Shown in pieces: positions 11,163-21,847 of a stretch of DNA of 64,000 nucleotides. The stretch comes from Ascarosepion bandense (Eukaryota; Mollusca; Cephalopoda; Sepiida; Sepiidae): the NCBI GenBank assembly GCA_037127315.1, contig JBBBDQ010000447.1:97501-161500 (forward strand), given 5' to 3'. Both the position numbers and the translations under genes were made by a program. Every line of letters starts with the position of its first letter. Positions within the stretch are counted from its first letter, which is position 1. The notes under the pieces are model-generated. The model saw nothing but the letters and a program-made list of their open reading frames with translations. It was not told where the DNA came from and ran no database searches.

Positions 11163-11580
11163 TTTGTGACGTACTTTGTCAAACGCCTTTGTGTAGTCTA
11201 TAAAGCACAGATAAAGGTCCTTCTGTATTTGTATTGCTCTTTTACGTAGTATTCTTAGCATGAATATTGCATTCCTCGTTTTTTTATATTTAACGAAGCC
11301 ACACTTTTATTGTCCTATCTCTGGACCAATGCTACTGAGCTCTTCGTTCGTCAGAATCGGGATGATGAATTCTGTTAGGTGGCTCATTAAATTGATTTTT
11401 CGGTGGAGTTCACATTTTTTTTAACCTGGCTTTGTATATAGTGTTATGAAGATCGATCTGCTTAGGTCCTCCCATATATTACCGCCGTAGGTTTCGTTTA
11501 CTATTTCTGTGAGCTTGTCTACGCCAAAGCACATCTCTATTACAATCCCGTCTGGCCCTGCATGATAATGGTTAATCCTA
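11163..11580 (-). pseudogene. LINE-B reverse transcriptase N-terminal (fingers/palm) fragment
   Basis: Minus-strand translation shows LMSHLTEFIIPILTNEELSS, then CGFVKYKKTRNAIFMLRILR, KRAIQIQKDLYLCFIDYTKA and FDKVRH. The block DYTKAFDKV is the first catalytic-aspartate motif of non-LTR reverse transcriptases. At its 3' side (11,163) it is fused to a plus-strand LINE-A piece. It is the upstream part of the domain whose YADD block is seen at 1-345 and 9,380-9,655. Confidence 0.75.
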
Positions 11581-11608
11581 GCCTTGAAGAAGTCAAGATT
11601 CTAGTGGT

Positions 11609-11652
11609 TGCTCATTTGCGGAACAGCCTCTCGGCTGTTCCGCAAATGAGCA
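11609..11652. repeat. Perfect 20-bp hairpin with TCTC loop
   Basis: TGCTCATTTGCGGAACAGCC is followed by TCTC and then its exact reverse complement. No repeat family was recognised around it. It could be a structured site, a fold-back insertion or a replication-fork template switch. Confidence 0.95.
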
Positions 11653-11762
11653 GGTCTTTGTAAGAATCTGTCCGAATGGAACATGCATTTTATCGATGAG
11701 GTACTTAAATGGGAAGGAAAACGATTCACACGTGTGTTCTTGTCATGGCCGTTCCCAGTATT

Positions 11763-11799
<37 letters not shown>

Positions 11800-12390
11800 T
11801 ACTCAGTATAGCAAAACGCTACATTCGGAATAACTGATTAGGAAGACTCTTTCGCATCGATCTTTAATGTGTAAAAGTGTTATGGTGAAACACACCTATT
11901 CCTCAGATAATGGACTCTCCCTCCTATATTAATAAGAGTTAACAGGAAGTTAACTAGAGAAGTCCTTGTGAAATTCATAGGAGTTCTTAGAAGGTCTAGA
12001 GAGTTCTTCAGAGTTCTATTGGAGTTCAGTAGAACTAGTAAGGCAGTTGATATTAGTCGGCAGTTAGTCGACTACTAAGGAGTCAGCTTTTCAGTGGGAG
12101 ATTACCAAGTTCCTAACATTTTCGGTGCTTTAGGTTGATTGTCAACCGATAAAGCACGTTTATAATCTTCAGCGCGAAAACTACTCCACAACAAAAAGAC
12201 TGTAAAAATTTGAAATTACGTAATCTGGTGCGGAAATCAGTTTTAATATCTGATGAAAAATTCTAAATAAACGTGTTGACATTGAAAATGAAATGACAAG
12301 GACAGAGTGAAAAATAAGGATGCTTTTAGCATGTTTATGAAAACAAATATTATGTAAGCGCAGACACTAAAGAAGATTACGCTCGTGGTG

Positions 12391-12396
<6 letters not shown>
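11653..12396. other. No gene; (AC)n run inside
   Basis: Contains an (AC)n microsatellite at about 11,765-11,797 and a stretch of loosely repeated GAGTTCT/AGAGTTC motifs at 11,960-12,030. No gene recognised. Confidence 0.5.

Positions 12397-12442
<46 letters not shown>
12397..12442. repeat. (AT)n microsatellite
   Basis: Uninterrupted AT run. Confidence 0.95.
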
Positions 12443-12444
<2 letters not shown>

Positions 12445-12732
12445 CAGGTTAGATTTTAGAAAAGTGAAAACACATTAGTGGTAATTTCTGATAGATAAAA
12501 TATTTTTATTTCTAAATAAATTATAAGACAATTTTTACCATTAATTCTTGACTTGAAGCAGAATAGAACTTAACAAATTGCCACGAATTGACAATATATT
12601 TAATAACATACACTCATGACGTTTAATACATTTAGACATGATTGAAAACAGGCCTTTTATTATATCTGAAAAAAAATAGGCCTATTTTTGAAAACATATT
12701 TTCTTCAATTACGAATGAAAAAAAAAACCTAT

Positions 12733-12782
12733 ACAACTTAATTGAAATAAACATTTTTGTATTTTTTTTTCAATTAAGTTGT
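12733..12782. repeat. Inverted repeat, 14-bp arms
   Basis: ACAACTTAATTGAA and TTCAATTAAGTTGT flank a 22-base AT-rich spacer. No associated gene. Confidence 0.75.
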
Positions 12783-12916
12783 CTTATTATATATAATATT
12801 TTCTTAATATATTTATAAGTACACGTTATCTTCGACACTTAGAATGGAAGGAAAATAGTTTTCTTTAAATGCAATTATGAAATTTTAATCAATACTAATT
12901 ATCTTCGTCCGAATAA

Positions 12917-12933
12917 ATACACACACACACACA

Positions 12934-13016
<83 letters not shown>
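12917..13016. repeat. Compound (AC)n(AT)n microsatellite
   Basis: An AC run with one ATAC interruption passes into a pure AT run. Confidence 0.95.
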
Positions 13017-13019
<3 letters not shown>

Positions 13020-13360
13020 CATTCCAGAACAAAAATGAACAACGCAAATACTGGAAAACAGAGCAAAACGCCTAAAATATTTTGGTGTTAAATTAAGTTA
13101 AAAAATATCTCCGATAATTAAAGTATATATCGCAAAGATTTTTATTCAAATGGCGAAAGTTGAATAATGGTTACATTTTCGAAATTAGAAAACAGGTCAA
13201 TATTACAGTTTATTAAATAAAACATGTGTTATTTGTTCCATTTCTTTACGTCATCCATAGGCGTGGTCACGTCATGAGGTGGAGTATAATCTTCTCTACG
13301 CCACACAAAATCTATTGCAATTTTGCTCCATTATTTAGATCAACCGGTTCATATACTTAC

Positions 13361-13480
13361 GCCTTATAGCCATATCACGTTGAATACACCGGTTCTCGCT
13401 CGATCACCGAAGTTAAGCAACGTTGAGCCTGGTCAGTATTTAGATGGGTGACCGCTTGGGAATACAAGGTACTGTAAGCG
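13361..13480 (+). rRNA. 5S rRNA-like sequence, head of a chimeric SINE
   Basis: About 120 bases match animal 5S rRNA: GTTGAATACACCGGTTCTCG near the 5' side, GAAGTTAAGCAACGTTGAGC in the middle, and GATGGGTGACCGCTTGGGAA (internal control region, C-box) before CTGTAAGC. The 5' end is altered (GCCTTATAGCC in place of GCTTACGGCC) and there are substitutions such as AATACAAGG for AATACCAGG. The downstream base run is TTT, not the TTTT usually needed to stop Pol III, and the sequence runs directly into a tRNA-type SINE head. It is probably a retroposed 5S-derived module rather than a working rRNA gene. Confidence 0.75.
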
Positions 13481-13860
13481 TTTAGTGACGGATGCGCGTT
13501 GTGGTGCAGTGGATATCGGCTCGGAAAGAGAAATCGGTGAGCAGAGTTCGAATTCCAGTTGAATACCCTGCATTCACATAAGCACTGGTACCCTTGAGAA
13601 ACGTATTAATCCGTCCGTTCCCTCCAGTTATAGGTTAAATAACAGGGGTAGGACTGCCCTTAAAAACAAATCCCAATGAATCTTGATACTCGAAAAGAAA
13701 AAAGTATTACTAGACACAATGCTTATATAAAAACAGCAATAAATTTTTGAAAGGAAAAGGTATTACCAGCAATAAATAAATATATTTTAGTTGGCAATAA
13801 ATGACCCGCCGAGGTTGATATGCCATAAAAACAAAACAGTCAACCAACAATCATATATTT
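13361..13860 (+). mobile_element. Chimeric 5S rRNA-tRNA SINE, copy 1
   Basis: Module order: 5S-like (13,361-13,480); joint TTTAGTGACGGATGCGCG; tRNA-derived head with A-box region GTGGTGCAGTGGATATCGGC and B-box GAGTTCGAATTCC (13,553-13,565); a SINE body ending near AATAACAGGGGTAGGACT; a linker; then a 3' tail, GACCCGCCGAGGTTGATATG-CC followed by AAACAAAAC repeats (13,800-13,850). A second copy at 41,359-41,815 shares the 5S-tRNA joint and tail type, so the fusion was mobilised as a unit. The tail also ends another family (30,060-30,140, 33,840-33,910 and 40,865-40,930). Confidence 0.7.
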
Positions 13861-13874
13861 ACACCTACTGCACG

Positions 13875-14020
13875 CTTTATTTTGTGCAATTTATGATGCA
13901 TATGTATGGGTCTTTCAGCATTAGCATTGCACTTCTAATAGTAAATTGATCAAAAATGACATTTCTTGTTTCAGTGGTTTCAACAAAGCCACGTCTTTCA
14001 TCTTAAGTGGAATTTCACCA
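13875..14020 (-). pseudogene. Very decayed LINE-B RT fragment
   Basis: The minus strand reads RRGFVETTETRNVIF, then an unrelated or diverged stretch, then CIINCTK. These align in order with CGFVKYKKTRNAIF and CFIDYTKA of the copy at 11,163-11,580. Short and degenerate. Confidence 0.4.
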
Positions 14021-14065
14021 GAAATCTTATTTATTAAATATGAGTTTAATCTAATTTTCTAATTA

Positions 14066-14372
14066 GTTGTAAGATGTGGTTCAATGGATATCTACTCGGA
14101 ATGAGAAATTCACTTGAATTCATTGCATTCTCTTATGCGTAAATATCATTGGAAAAGGTATGAATACATCTTCTTTCCCTCCAGCTATGTGTTGGATACC
14201 AGGACATATTGGATTCTGTAGGCTTAATTAGCAAACAATCTACTAGAGAAAGAAATGACAACCCGTTGAGGGAAAATCTTCGGCTTAGTGAGTAACGTCT
14301 CGAAAGTGACATGATCGCTCAAGTCTGTATAACGTTTGGTACTTATCTGAATGAATCTGGTTAAACTCATTG
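14066..14372 (+). mobile_element. Degraded tRNA-derived SINE (SINE-I)
   Basis: Follows the SINE-I order with many substitutions: GATGTGGTTCAATGGATATC, GAATTCATTGCATTC, CTTCCCTCCAGCTATGTG, GACATATTGGATTCTGTAGG, GACATGATCGCTCAAG, ending TACTTATCTGAATGAATC. The B-box portion is deleted. Confidence 0.65.
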
Positions 14373-14533
14373 CCTGAGAGAGTTCGTATTCATCGCTGTT
14401 AAGAGAGACTGACTGAGGTCTGCAGGTATTTCGCCACTGTTGTATATTACGGTTCTTATTTCGTTTATCTGCTTTCTTTCTGAGATTCTATGCTGTCAGT
14501 CGAGACAAAATTCTTTTTGAAAGTTTTATGCAT

Positions 14534-14577
14534 GCCTGCTATATATAGGTTCCGTTAAACCTATAAATAGCAGGCAT
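14534..14577. repeat. Inverted repeat next to the GATA array
   Basis: GCCTGCTATATATAGGTT and AACCTATAAATAGCAGGC are reverse complements with one mismatch, separated by a short CCGTTA-type loop, immediately upstream of the GATA array. Confidence 0.85.
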
Positions 14578-14607
14578 ATATATATATGCTAGAATAGTGA
14601 GAATTAT

Positions 14608-14608
<1 letters not shown>

Positions 14609-14648
<40 letters not shown>

Positions 14649-14658
14649 AAGAGAACAC

Positions 14659-14712
<54 letters not shown>

Positions 14713-14725
14713 ATAAGAACAGAAT

Positions 14726-14781
<56 letters not shown>

Positions 14782-14790
14782 GAACAGAAT

Positions 14791-14853
<63 letters not shown>

Positions 14854-14860
14854 ACAGAAC

Positions 14861-14908
<48 letters not shown>

Positions 14909-14916
14909 GAACGAAT

Positions 14917-14984
<68 letters not shown>

Positions 14985-15011
14985 GAACAGAATAAGATAG
15001 ATAGATAGATG

Positions 15012-15065
<54 letters not shown>

Positions 15066-15074
15066 GAACAGAAT

Positions 15075-15117
<43 letters not shown>

Positions 15118-15129
15118 ACAGAACAAGAT

Positions 15130-15188
<59 letters not shown>

Positions 15189-15195
15189 ACAGAAC

Positions 15196-15267
<72 letters not shown>

Positions 15268-15276
15268 GAACAGAAT

Positions 15277-15320
<44 letters not shown>

Positions 15321-15329
15321 GAACAGAAT

Positions 15330-15377
<48 letters not shown>

Positions 15378-15386
15378 GAACAGAAT

Positions 15387-15426
<40 letters not shown>

Positions 15427-15435
15427 GAACAAAAT

Positions 15436-15487
<52 letters not shown>

Positions 15488-15525
15488 AAATAAGCAGAAC
15501 AAGATAGATAGATAGATAGATAGAT
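14609..15525. repeat. Compound GATA array with spaced interruptions
   Basis: About 0.9 kb of (GATA)n broken at intervals by short spacers of two main kinds, AATGAACAGAATAAGAT and AAACAGAACAAGAT. Blocks of 8-17 GATA units alternate with spacers about a dozen times, giving an irregular higher-order structure. Long open frames on the minus strand (SIYL repeats) arise because a tetranucleotide reads through all frames without a stop; they are not genes. Confidence 0.95.
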
Positions 15526-15529
15526 GTAA

Positions 15530-16060
15530 ATGAGTACAATGAAAAACGCTTCGCACCATCTGAAGCAGGAACGAATGTGCAGAGAGAACTTTATTCCACT
15601 CGAGAGATATAAATGAGAAATTGACATTACCAATGGCAGCAGGATTTCAAACGTATTTTTCCGATTTCCTATAACCTTAACACCCCACCCAAATATTTGA
15701 TAGCAAAGAAATTAATCTCTCTCCGTTGCCAAATTATTCGCACACAGTCGTGTTGTTTCTGAACGACGTTAACCAAGAATTTAAACAACAGAATCGAAGT
15801 TGTAATCAAAAGTTTCGGGGAACCACTGCCCCGATAGACCAACAAACGTGTTAAGCAATCCGTCACGACTGTGTTCACTACGCGTCCGTCCCGTATTTGT
15901 GCTTGGACACGTCGCTGCCCAAGGGAAAGTTCTGCTGATTCGGTAATGGGAGCGAAATACTGTTTGGAAAATAGCGCAGATTTCATTGCAAAAAAGAAAG
16001 GAGGAGTAATTGTGGGCTTCATCATTCAATCGTAATTTCACGCGGCAATAACAAAATTTA
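15530..16060. other. Unassigned sequence
   Basis: Non-repetitive by eye. A 118-codon minus-strand frame (15,669-16,025) shows no recognisable domain, signal or neighbour support, so I do not call it. Confidence 0.4.
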
Positions 16061-16061
16061 C

Positions 16062-17165
16062 AAAGATGAAGGAAAAACTTGAAACAACTGAAATGTGGTT
16101 CTACAGAAGGATGCTGCGAATATCATTGATCGAGTTTATGAGCAATGATGATGTTTTGGAAAGGATGGAAACAAAAAGGAAATTAATACTGAGCATCAGT
16201 AAGAGACAACTAAACTCCCTGAGACATGCAATAAGGAAGGAGAGCTTGGAGAACATGATACTAAGAGCATAACAGAAAGCGGAAAGTTTGACACAGAGAT
16301 CCGAAGGCGAATTGGCATGGCGAAGGACGCGTTCCAGAAGCTTAGCAAAGTATTAAGAGACACGAAACTTTCACTAGAAACAAAGAAGAGCGTACAGGAT
16401 TCCTATGTGATGTCAGTTTATCAATATGGAGTGAATCCTGGATAATATCTTCGAAGATGAAGGAAAAACTTGAAGCAGCTGAAATGTGGTTCTACAGAAG
16501 GATGCTGCGGATATCATGGACCAAGCATGTGAGCAATGACGAAGTTTTTGGAAAGGATGGGAATACTAGAATCAAGCAATTAGAAAATTTAAGTACTTTG
16601 GACGTGTTCTAACGGAAGACGAAAAGTGCACACTAAGATCCGAAGGCAAATTGGAATGACCAATGATGCATTCCAGGAGCTGAGAAGAGTTTTAAGAAAC
16701 AGGACAATTTCGCTAGAAACAAAGAATAGAGTACTGGATTGCTATGGGATGTCAGTTCTTCAGTATGGAAGCGAATGCTTGACAATATCATCAAAGATAA
16801 ACGAAAAACTTGAAGCAGCTGAAATGTGGTTCTACAGAAGGATGCTGTGAATATCATGGATCAATGACGAGGTTTTGGAAAGGATGGCAACGAAAAGAAA
16901 ATTAATGCTGAGCATCAGGAAGGGACAGTTAAAATTCCTGGGACATGCAATGAGGAAGGAGGGCTTGAAGAACCTGTTACTAACAAGAGACAGAGGAAAG
17001 CAGCAAATTAAATATTTGAAAGACCTGATCAGATGGATGACGGAACGGGGGTTACATGGTGCAACAAGAGAAAGCGTGCGAAGGGCCACCAGAGACAGGG
17101 AGATGTGGAAAGCTATGATCGCCTGCATCCTAAAAGCACATGGCACATAAAAGAAGAAGAAGAAA
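16062..17165 (+). pseudogene. LINE-B C-terminal region, three partial tandem copies and full 3' end
   Basis: The plus strand carries the LINE-B C-terminal region repeated. Copy 1 (16,066-16,272) reads KLETTEMWFYRRMLRISLIE to RHAIRKESLENMIL, then stops. Copy 2 (about 16,290-16,560) restarts upstream in the IRRRIGMAKDAFQKL-like segment and reaches RRMLRISWTKHVSND. Copy 3 (about 16,620-17,150) restarts again (TKIRRQIGMTNDAFQELRR), continues through SSKINEKLEAAEMWFYRRML, and reaches the natural 3' end (ATRDREMWKAMIACILKAHGT, stop, AAGAAGAAGAAG tail). Frame shifts between copies show it is dead. The re-start points differ from those at 2.8-4.2 kb. Confidence 0.75.
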
Positions 17166-17229
17166 TTTAGTTAATTAAGTATTTCTCCCAGATTTTGTAG
17201 CGATAATGGTACAATTATCTGAAGAAAAC

Positions 17230-17890
17230 AAAAAAAATTGCCTGAAAATATATTCTAATTTTATGTTTAATTTCTTTCGAAGATTTTGTAAACGCCAAAT
17301 ACTAGGCCTGATGAAAAAGCTATGTGAACTTTTGCTATATCGGTGAGTTAAATGTCCAACATGATATACGCTTGGGCGATCATGTCACGAAAGAGACAGA
17401 CTGACTGGGCAGAAGATTATTCCGGCACTAGGTTGCCATTGCTTTCTGCGGTAGACTGCCAGCCAAGGCTATAGAACCCAATCTGTCCTATTATTTGACT
17501 CATAGCTAGAGGGAAAAGAGAGGTATTATATTATAACATATTAATTAGTGGGGGATCAGTTTATTACTTCATAACAATAGAAAACCGATCCCCCAATTTG
17601 TAACCAATAGAAGCCTTAATTTGATTCCAAATATTATATTCAGTCAGTCAGTTAAGGGCCATACATAATACACGCTTAGAGCGATCATGTCTTGAAAGAG
17701 ACATGACTGACTGAGCAGAAAATTATCCCGAAGTAGGTTGCCATTGCATTCTGCGGTAAACTGGTTGCCAGTCAAGGCTATAGAACCCAATCTGTCCTAT
17801 TATTTAACCCATTACAGGTGGGAAGAAACGGATTGATACCTTTCCCAAAGGGTATTTGCGCGTCAGTGAATGCAAGGAATTCAACTGATT
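17230..17890 (-). mobile_element. Modular SINE-I with linker, half copy and extension
   Basis: Read on the minus strand from high to low coordinate: SINE-I body lacking its tRNA head (17,890-17,641), a linker (17,640-17,520) whose inner part is a hairpin of GTGGGGGATC-type and GATCCCCCAC-type arms, a second SINE-I half that starts at the TATGAGTCAA point (17,510-17,341), and an extension (17,345-17,230) containing AAAAGTTCACATAGC and TTTACAAAATCTTCG. The plus-strand copy at 23,598-24,288 holds the same modules in a different order. Confidence 0.7.
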
Positions 17891-17964
17891 CTTTGGTAGG
17901 GAGCTAAATTACATAGAATGAAGTCACTCGTCACAGATTGTCCTTAAAGTTTGTCATGAAGAGA

Positions 17965-18460
17965 CACAAAGCTATAGCATTCTTACCCAATTCCCTTGTT
18001 TATAGCACTCATTAGAAGAAAGATATCTCGAGTAAGGTCATTACATCCCACCCCAAAGGTTTTATGATTCACCATGGCTTGTGCAGCAGGTTTTAGACAC
18101 CCAAACTAAAGTTCCTAGTTACAGATTAACTTTTAGCTCCGCAGTGCGTACTTAACAGGTTATAGCGCTCTCACTCACCTCCTTTGTTTATAGCAGTATG
18201 GAAGGAAAGTGTGTCGAGTGTGGTCGGCTCAGCACACTACAGAATTTCGATATGTAACAATAGATAATGTAGTAGGTTTTAGACACCCAGAGTAAAGCCG
18301 CTAAAATACTGGCGAGAATTCACCCTATGTTATAGCGTTCTTGCTTATTTTATTTGTTTATAACAGTGGTTGGAAGGAAAATGTTTCTAGTCTACTCGTC
18401 TCCTTACACCAAAAATATTCTATCAATAACCATGCGTTTTGCAGTAATTTTTGATCAAAG
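17965..18460 (+). repeat. Three diverged tandem units of about 170-190 bp
   Basis: Units start at CTATAGCAT (17,971), GTTATAGCG (18,159) and GTTATAGCG (18,329). Each goes on to TTTGTTTATA-CA and a GGAAGGAAA- or AGAAGAAAG-like block, and the first two share GCAGGTTTTAGACACCC/GTAGGTTTTAGACACCC. No coding potential recognised. Confidence 0.6.
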
Positions 18461-18536
18461 TCAAAATTGCACAAGTCTGACTGTCACCCTACTACCCAGA
18501 TTTCGCCCGCTGCGGCCTTTTCTTCTTTCCAAAAAT

Positions 18537-18750
18537 CAAAAATCAATCATTGGCTGGTAAATAAAATTCGCGTAGGCTCGCGAAATGGAAATTTGATATT
18601 TGATTAATTTTTATTTTTCAACCGGAACATCTGCGGGAACTCGGATGCGCACGACGAGTTTTGTTCATTTGCTTTTTGGTCGGTATAGATCAAACATCCG
18701 GTCCATTGCTTTTGCTCGGTCGGTATCACCACAAGCTCTTAACCCCGTCT
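18537..18750 (+). repeat. Interspersed repeat, copy 1 (second copy at 28.4 kb)
   Basis: Contains AAATTCGCGTAGGCTCGCGA, CATCCGGTCCATTGCTTTTG and CTCGGTCGGTATCACCACAA. The same order occurs at 28,427-28,617. No terminal inverted repeats or tail were recognised, so its class is unknown. Confidence 0.75.
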
Positions 18751-19576
18751 ATTTATTCATTACGACTTGATGGTTGTTAATACGGAATCGTGGCTTCTAA
18801 ACTGTAACACGGACACGTCTATTCCCAGCCCCAGGCGGACCAGATATCTCTCCTGATCCGAAAGAATGATTGCTAATATAGAGCAGCACATTGATATAGT
18901 ATAATTCAGGGTTTGTTGCCACTTCGTCCCCGAAAATACCACATCCACTTCACCTTACATTTTGTCAAAGTGGACAGTGCTTAGAAAACCGAATCTCAAA
19001 TAGAAGTCTGTTGTTTCAACGACAGATGCGGCTGAAATCGAAATACATTTTTTAACTGCTTTGGTGGTGTCTGTAGTATCCTAGATTGTCTGTGTTTACT
19101 ACAGACTTATACTCAGATTAAAAAGTACGATAAATATCTGAGGAATATTGAATAAGTTTATAAAAGTTATCCCTAGATAGTGACATCGAAAGTCGAACAG
19201 TTTTATCCTGTAGATTAAATAAGGCGTTCAATTCAAAAATCCCCAAACCTTTCCCGGATCGACGATAAGGAACGCACATTGGCCGAAACATTGTGGTAAC
19301 AAAAACGAAATTGCTTATATTCGTCTGATCGTAAATAATGTAAATAATTATAACACCTCATCCCAGAAATTGAGACAAAAATGCGAGGTCATGTTGTAAA
19401 AAGGACAGATTCCTAGTCGGTCCTAGATCAATTATTGCTAAAATGTCAATTACACTAGATAAATACAAGAAACAAACAAGCGACTAAGTCTGGGGCCATT
19501 GACTAAGATTAAACATCTCTTTCGCATGGGAACTGGATGGCGAACGCACACACATGCAAACACTCACAAATATAGG

Positions 19577-19577
<1 letters not shown>
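18751..19577. other. No recognisable feature
   Basis: AT-rich sequence with no gene or repeat that I recognise. Confidence 0.45.
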
Positions 19578-19620
<43 letters not shown>

Positions 19621-19683
19621 ATCCGCAGACAGATCTGTTTCGCTGTATCATAACTCATCAGTACGGTTAGACTCCGATTGCAT
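19578..19683 (-). mobile_element. (AT)n run and truncated SINE-II 3' end
   Basis: An AT run (19,578-19,616) is followed by TAGTCATCCGCAGACAGATC-type sequence through GTATCATAACTCATCAG, matching the 3' half of the SINE-II at 1,366-1,496. Truncated at the LINE-A insertion boundary (19,684). Confidence 0.6.
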
Positions 19684-21560
19684 TTTTTTTTAAATCATTT
19701 CACCCCGGGCAAGGCGTAAATGCCACTGATGTGCGGGAGGCTACATAACTGAAAGAAAATTAATTAGAGGAGGGAGAAGAGGATTACAAACCAATTAGAA
19801 AGAAGTAATAGAAAGGTGAAAATGCAGGTGTAATGACAGTTGCAAGGGGGGGGAGAGAAAGGGAATGATATACGGGGTGGGGGAAGGGCTAGAGTCAAGT
19901 GGTTAGTAGATGAGTATTGACATTGCATTTAAATTTCTGGAGGTTGTAGCCGTCAGGAAAGCAAGAATACGGGAGCGAGTTCCACAGGCGTGAAGTGCGA
20001 GAGAAGAAGCTGAAGGAGGTAGAATTGTCGTCTGTATTTGGCTAACCTAACTGTGAATGGGTGGGACCCAGTTGCCATTCTGGTTGCACAAGTAAACGCC
20101 TGTTGAGGAGGCACCAGTGACTTAAGTTCGTCTGAGCAGAAGCCATGAAAGTACTTATAGAACAGACAAAGGGAGACCACATTTCGTCGGTGGGGAAGTG
20201 GCTGTAGTCGAGCCGTCAAGTCAGCACCTATCACGCTACTAACTCTCCTTTGGAGCCTGTCGAGAACACTGAGGTGAGCGGCAGGGGCGCCTGACCATAA
20301 ACGGCAGCAGTACTCCATGCAGGGTCGAATGGTAGATTTGTATATATGCAGGATGGATTCAGGCGGAAAGAACATCCTGGATCGACACAGTGACCCAACC
20401 TTCTTAGCAGTGGATTTAGCTATGGATTCGATGTAGCGGTTCCACTTGAGATCAGAAGAGAGGGTAAGGCCGAGGAGGCGCAGTATATTGCACTCAGGGA
20501 GAATTGCTTGGTCCATGCTTATGTGAGGCAGGAGAGGTTGCCTGTGATGGTTGACAGACAACAGCTTGGTCTTGGACGCATTGAAGTTGACAAGCCACTT
20601 CTTGCCCCAATTCACCACAGAGTTAGATCCCGTTCAAGGTGAGCAGCGAGATTATGTTTGTCCGCCATGCCAGGTTTCTTACTTGTGCGGCAGTGTATTG
20701 TGGTGTCATCTGTGTAGATGCCTACTTGGGACTTGATCTCATCTGGGAGGTCGTTAATGAAAATAAGGAAGAGCGTCGGGCCCAGGATAGAGCACTGGTG
20801 TACACCGGCATTCGTGCAGTAGGATGAAGAGGCATGCCCATTCAATAAGACCTTCATTTTGCGGTTGTTTAAAAAGGACTGGATTAGGTCAAGCAGGCGT
20901 CCGGTAATGTCGTAACCCCGTAGCTTGCAAAGGAGGCCAGAGTGCCAGACCCTGTCAAAAGCCTTGGAGATGTCCAGAGCAACTGCATGAGCCTCGCCTG
21001 CTTCATCGAGGGTCCGGAACATGTACTCCGTAAAGGTTGTTAGCATATCGGCAGTGGACCTGGCAACGCGGAAGCCATATTGCTTGTCAGAAAATAGTTT
21101 GTGGGCAGTAAGATGTTGAACTATTTCAGCATTGATTATGGCCTCGAACACTTTCCCGAATATCGGTAGAAGACTGATAGAGCGATAGTTGGATGGGTCC
21201 GAGGGTTCACCACAATTCTTAAAAACAGGAACGACTGAAGAGAAATTCCATCATGCAGGAAAACAGGAAGCAGAAAGGCAGTAGTTAAACAGTTTAGAGA
21301 GAACAGGGGAGAGTTCAGGGGCACACCTCTTAAGGACAATCACCGGTATTCCGTCGCCACCGCTCGCCTTATGGGGGTCAAGTTTTGAAATTACTCGGGA
21401 TACTACCTTCGGGGTAATATGTACGTCGTGCAGTTTGGCCTTAGTTCTAACGGGGAAGTCAGGTGGGCATACTCCAGATGAGTCAAACGTGGAGTTGGAT
21501 GAGAATCTGCGGGCAAAGCACTCAGATTTGTCCGCAGATGATGTGAGAACCTCGAATTCA
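19684..21560 (-). pseudogene. LINE-A non-LTR retrotransposon, largest RT copy
   Basis: Minus-strand translation gives most of a non-LTR reverse transcriptase ORF2 in at least three frames. From about 21,557 downward: DKSECFARRFSSNSTFD, KVVSRVISKLDPHKASGGDG, then NYRSISLLPIFGKVFEAIIN, DKQYGFRVARSTAD, ALDISKAFDRVWH (first catalytic Asp), HQCSILGPTLFLIFINDLPD and YTDDTTIH. After a frameshift near 20,615: NWGKKWLVNFNASKTKLL, LRLLGLTLSSDLKWNRYIES, RLQRRVSSVIGADLTARLQP and LFYKYFHGFCSDELKSL. The catalytic YADD is YTDD, and the usual PQG motif reads HQC, so the copy is inactive as well as 5'-truncated. The 3' UTR ends in CACCCCGGGCAAGGC and a T-run (19,684-19,693). It resembles Jockey/CR1/Rex1-type elements; the exact clade is undetermined. 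Confidence 0.85.
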
Positions 21561-21847
21561 TGGATTAAAGGAGGTAACCCAGGATTGAAACCGGATCGAA
21601 TTGGCGTCAGTCGGTGATTCTACCTCTGGGCTATGGGTGCTCGGTAGAAGAAGGCAGACGTTTTAGCACGTATATTATCTTTATACACGCCCAATAGCCA
21701 GAGTGCTCTAATTCATTACTGAATGAGTGATGCGTACATATAACGTAGAATATTTTGAATTTACGTTAGGTAAATTCCGATAGAGACGAGCTCAAAAGAA
21801 CTCAATGTTAAATTTATTTATTTAATTTTACAGAGTAATATAATCTG

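Noticed and set aside
14539..15633. Minus-strand open frames of up to 364 codons with SIYL repeats
   Set aside because: A four-base repeat without a stop in any frame reads through everywhere; the frames follow the GATA array exactly.
15669..16025. A 118-codon minus-strand frame
   Set aside because: No recognisable domain, two overlapping alternative frames of similar length, and neighbours are dead repeats.
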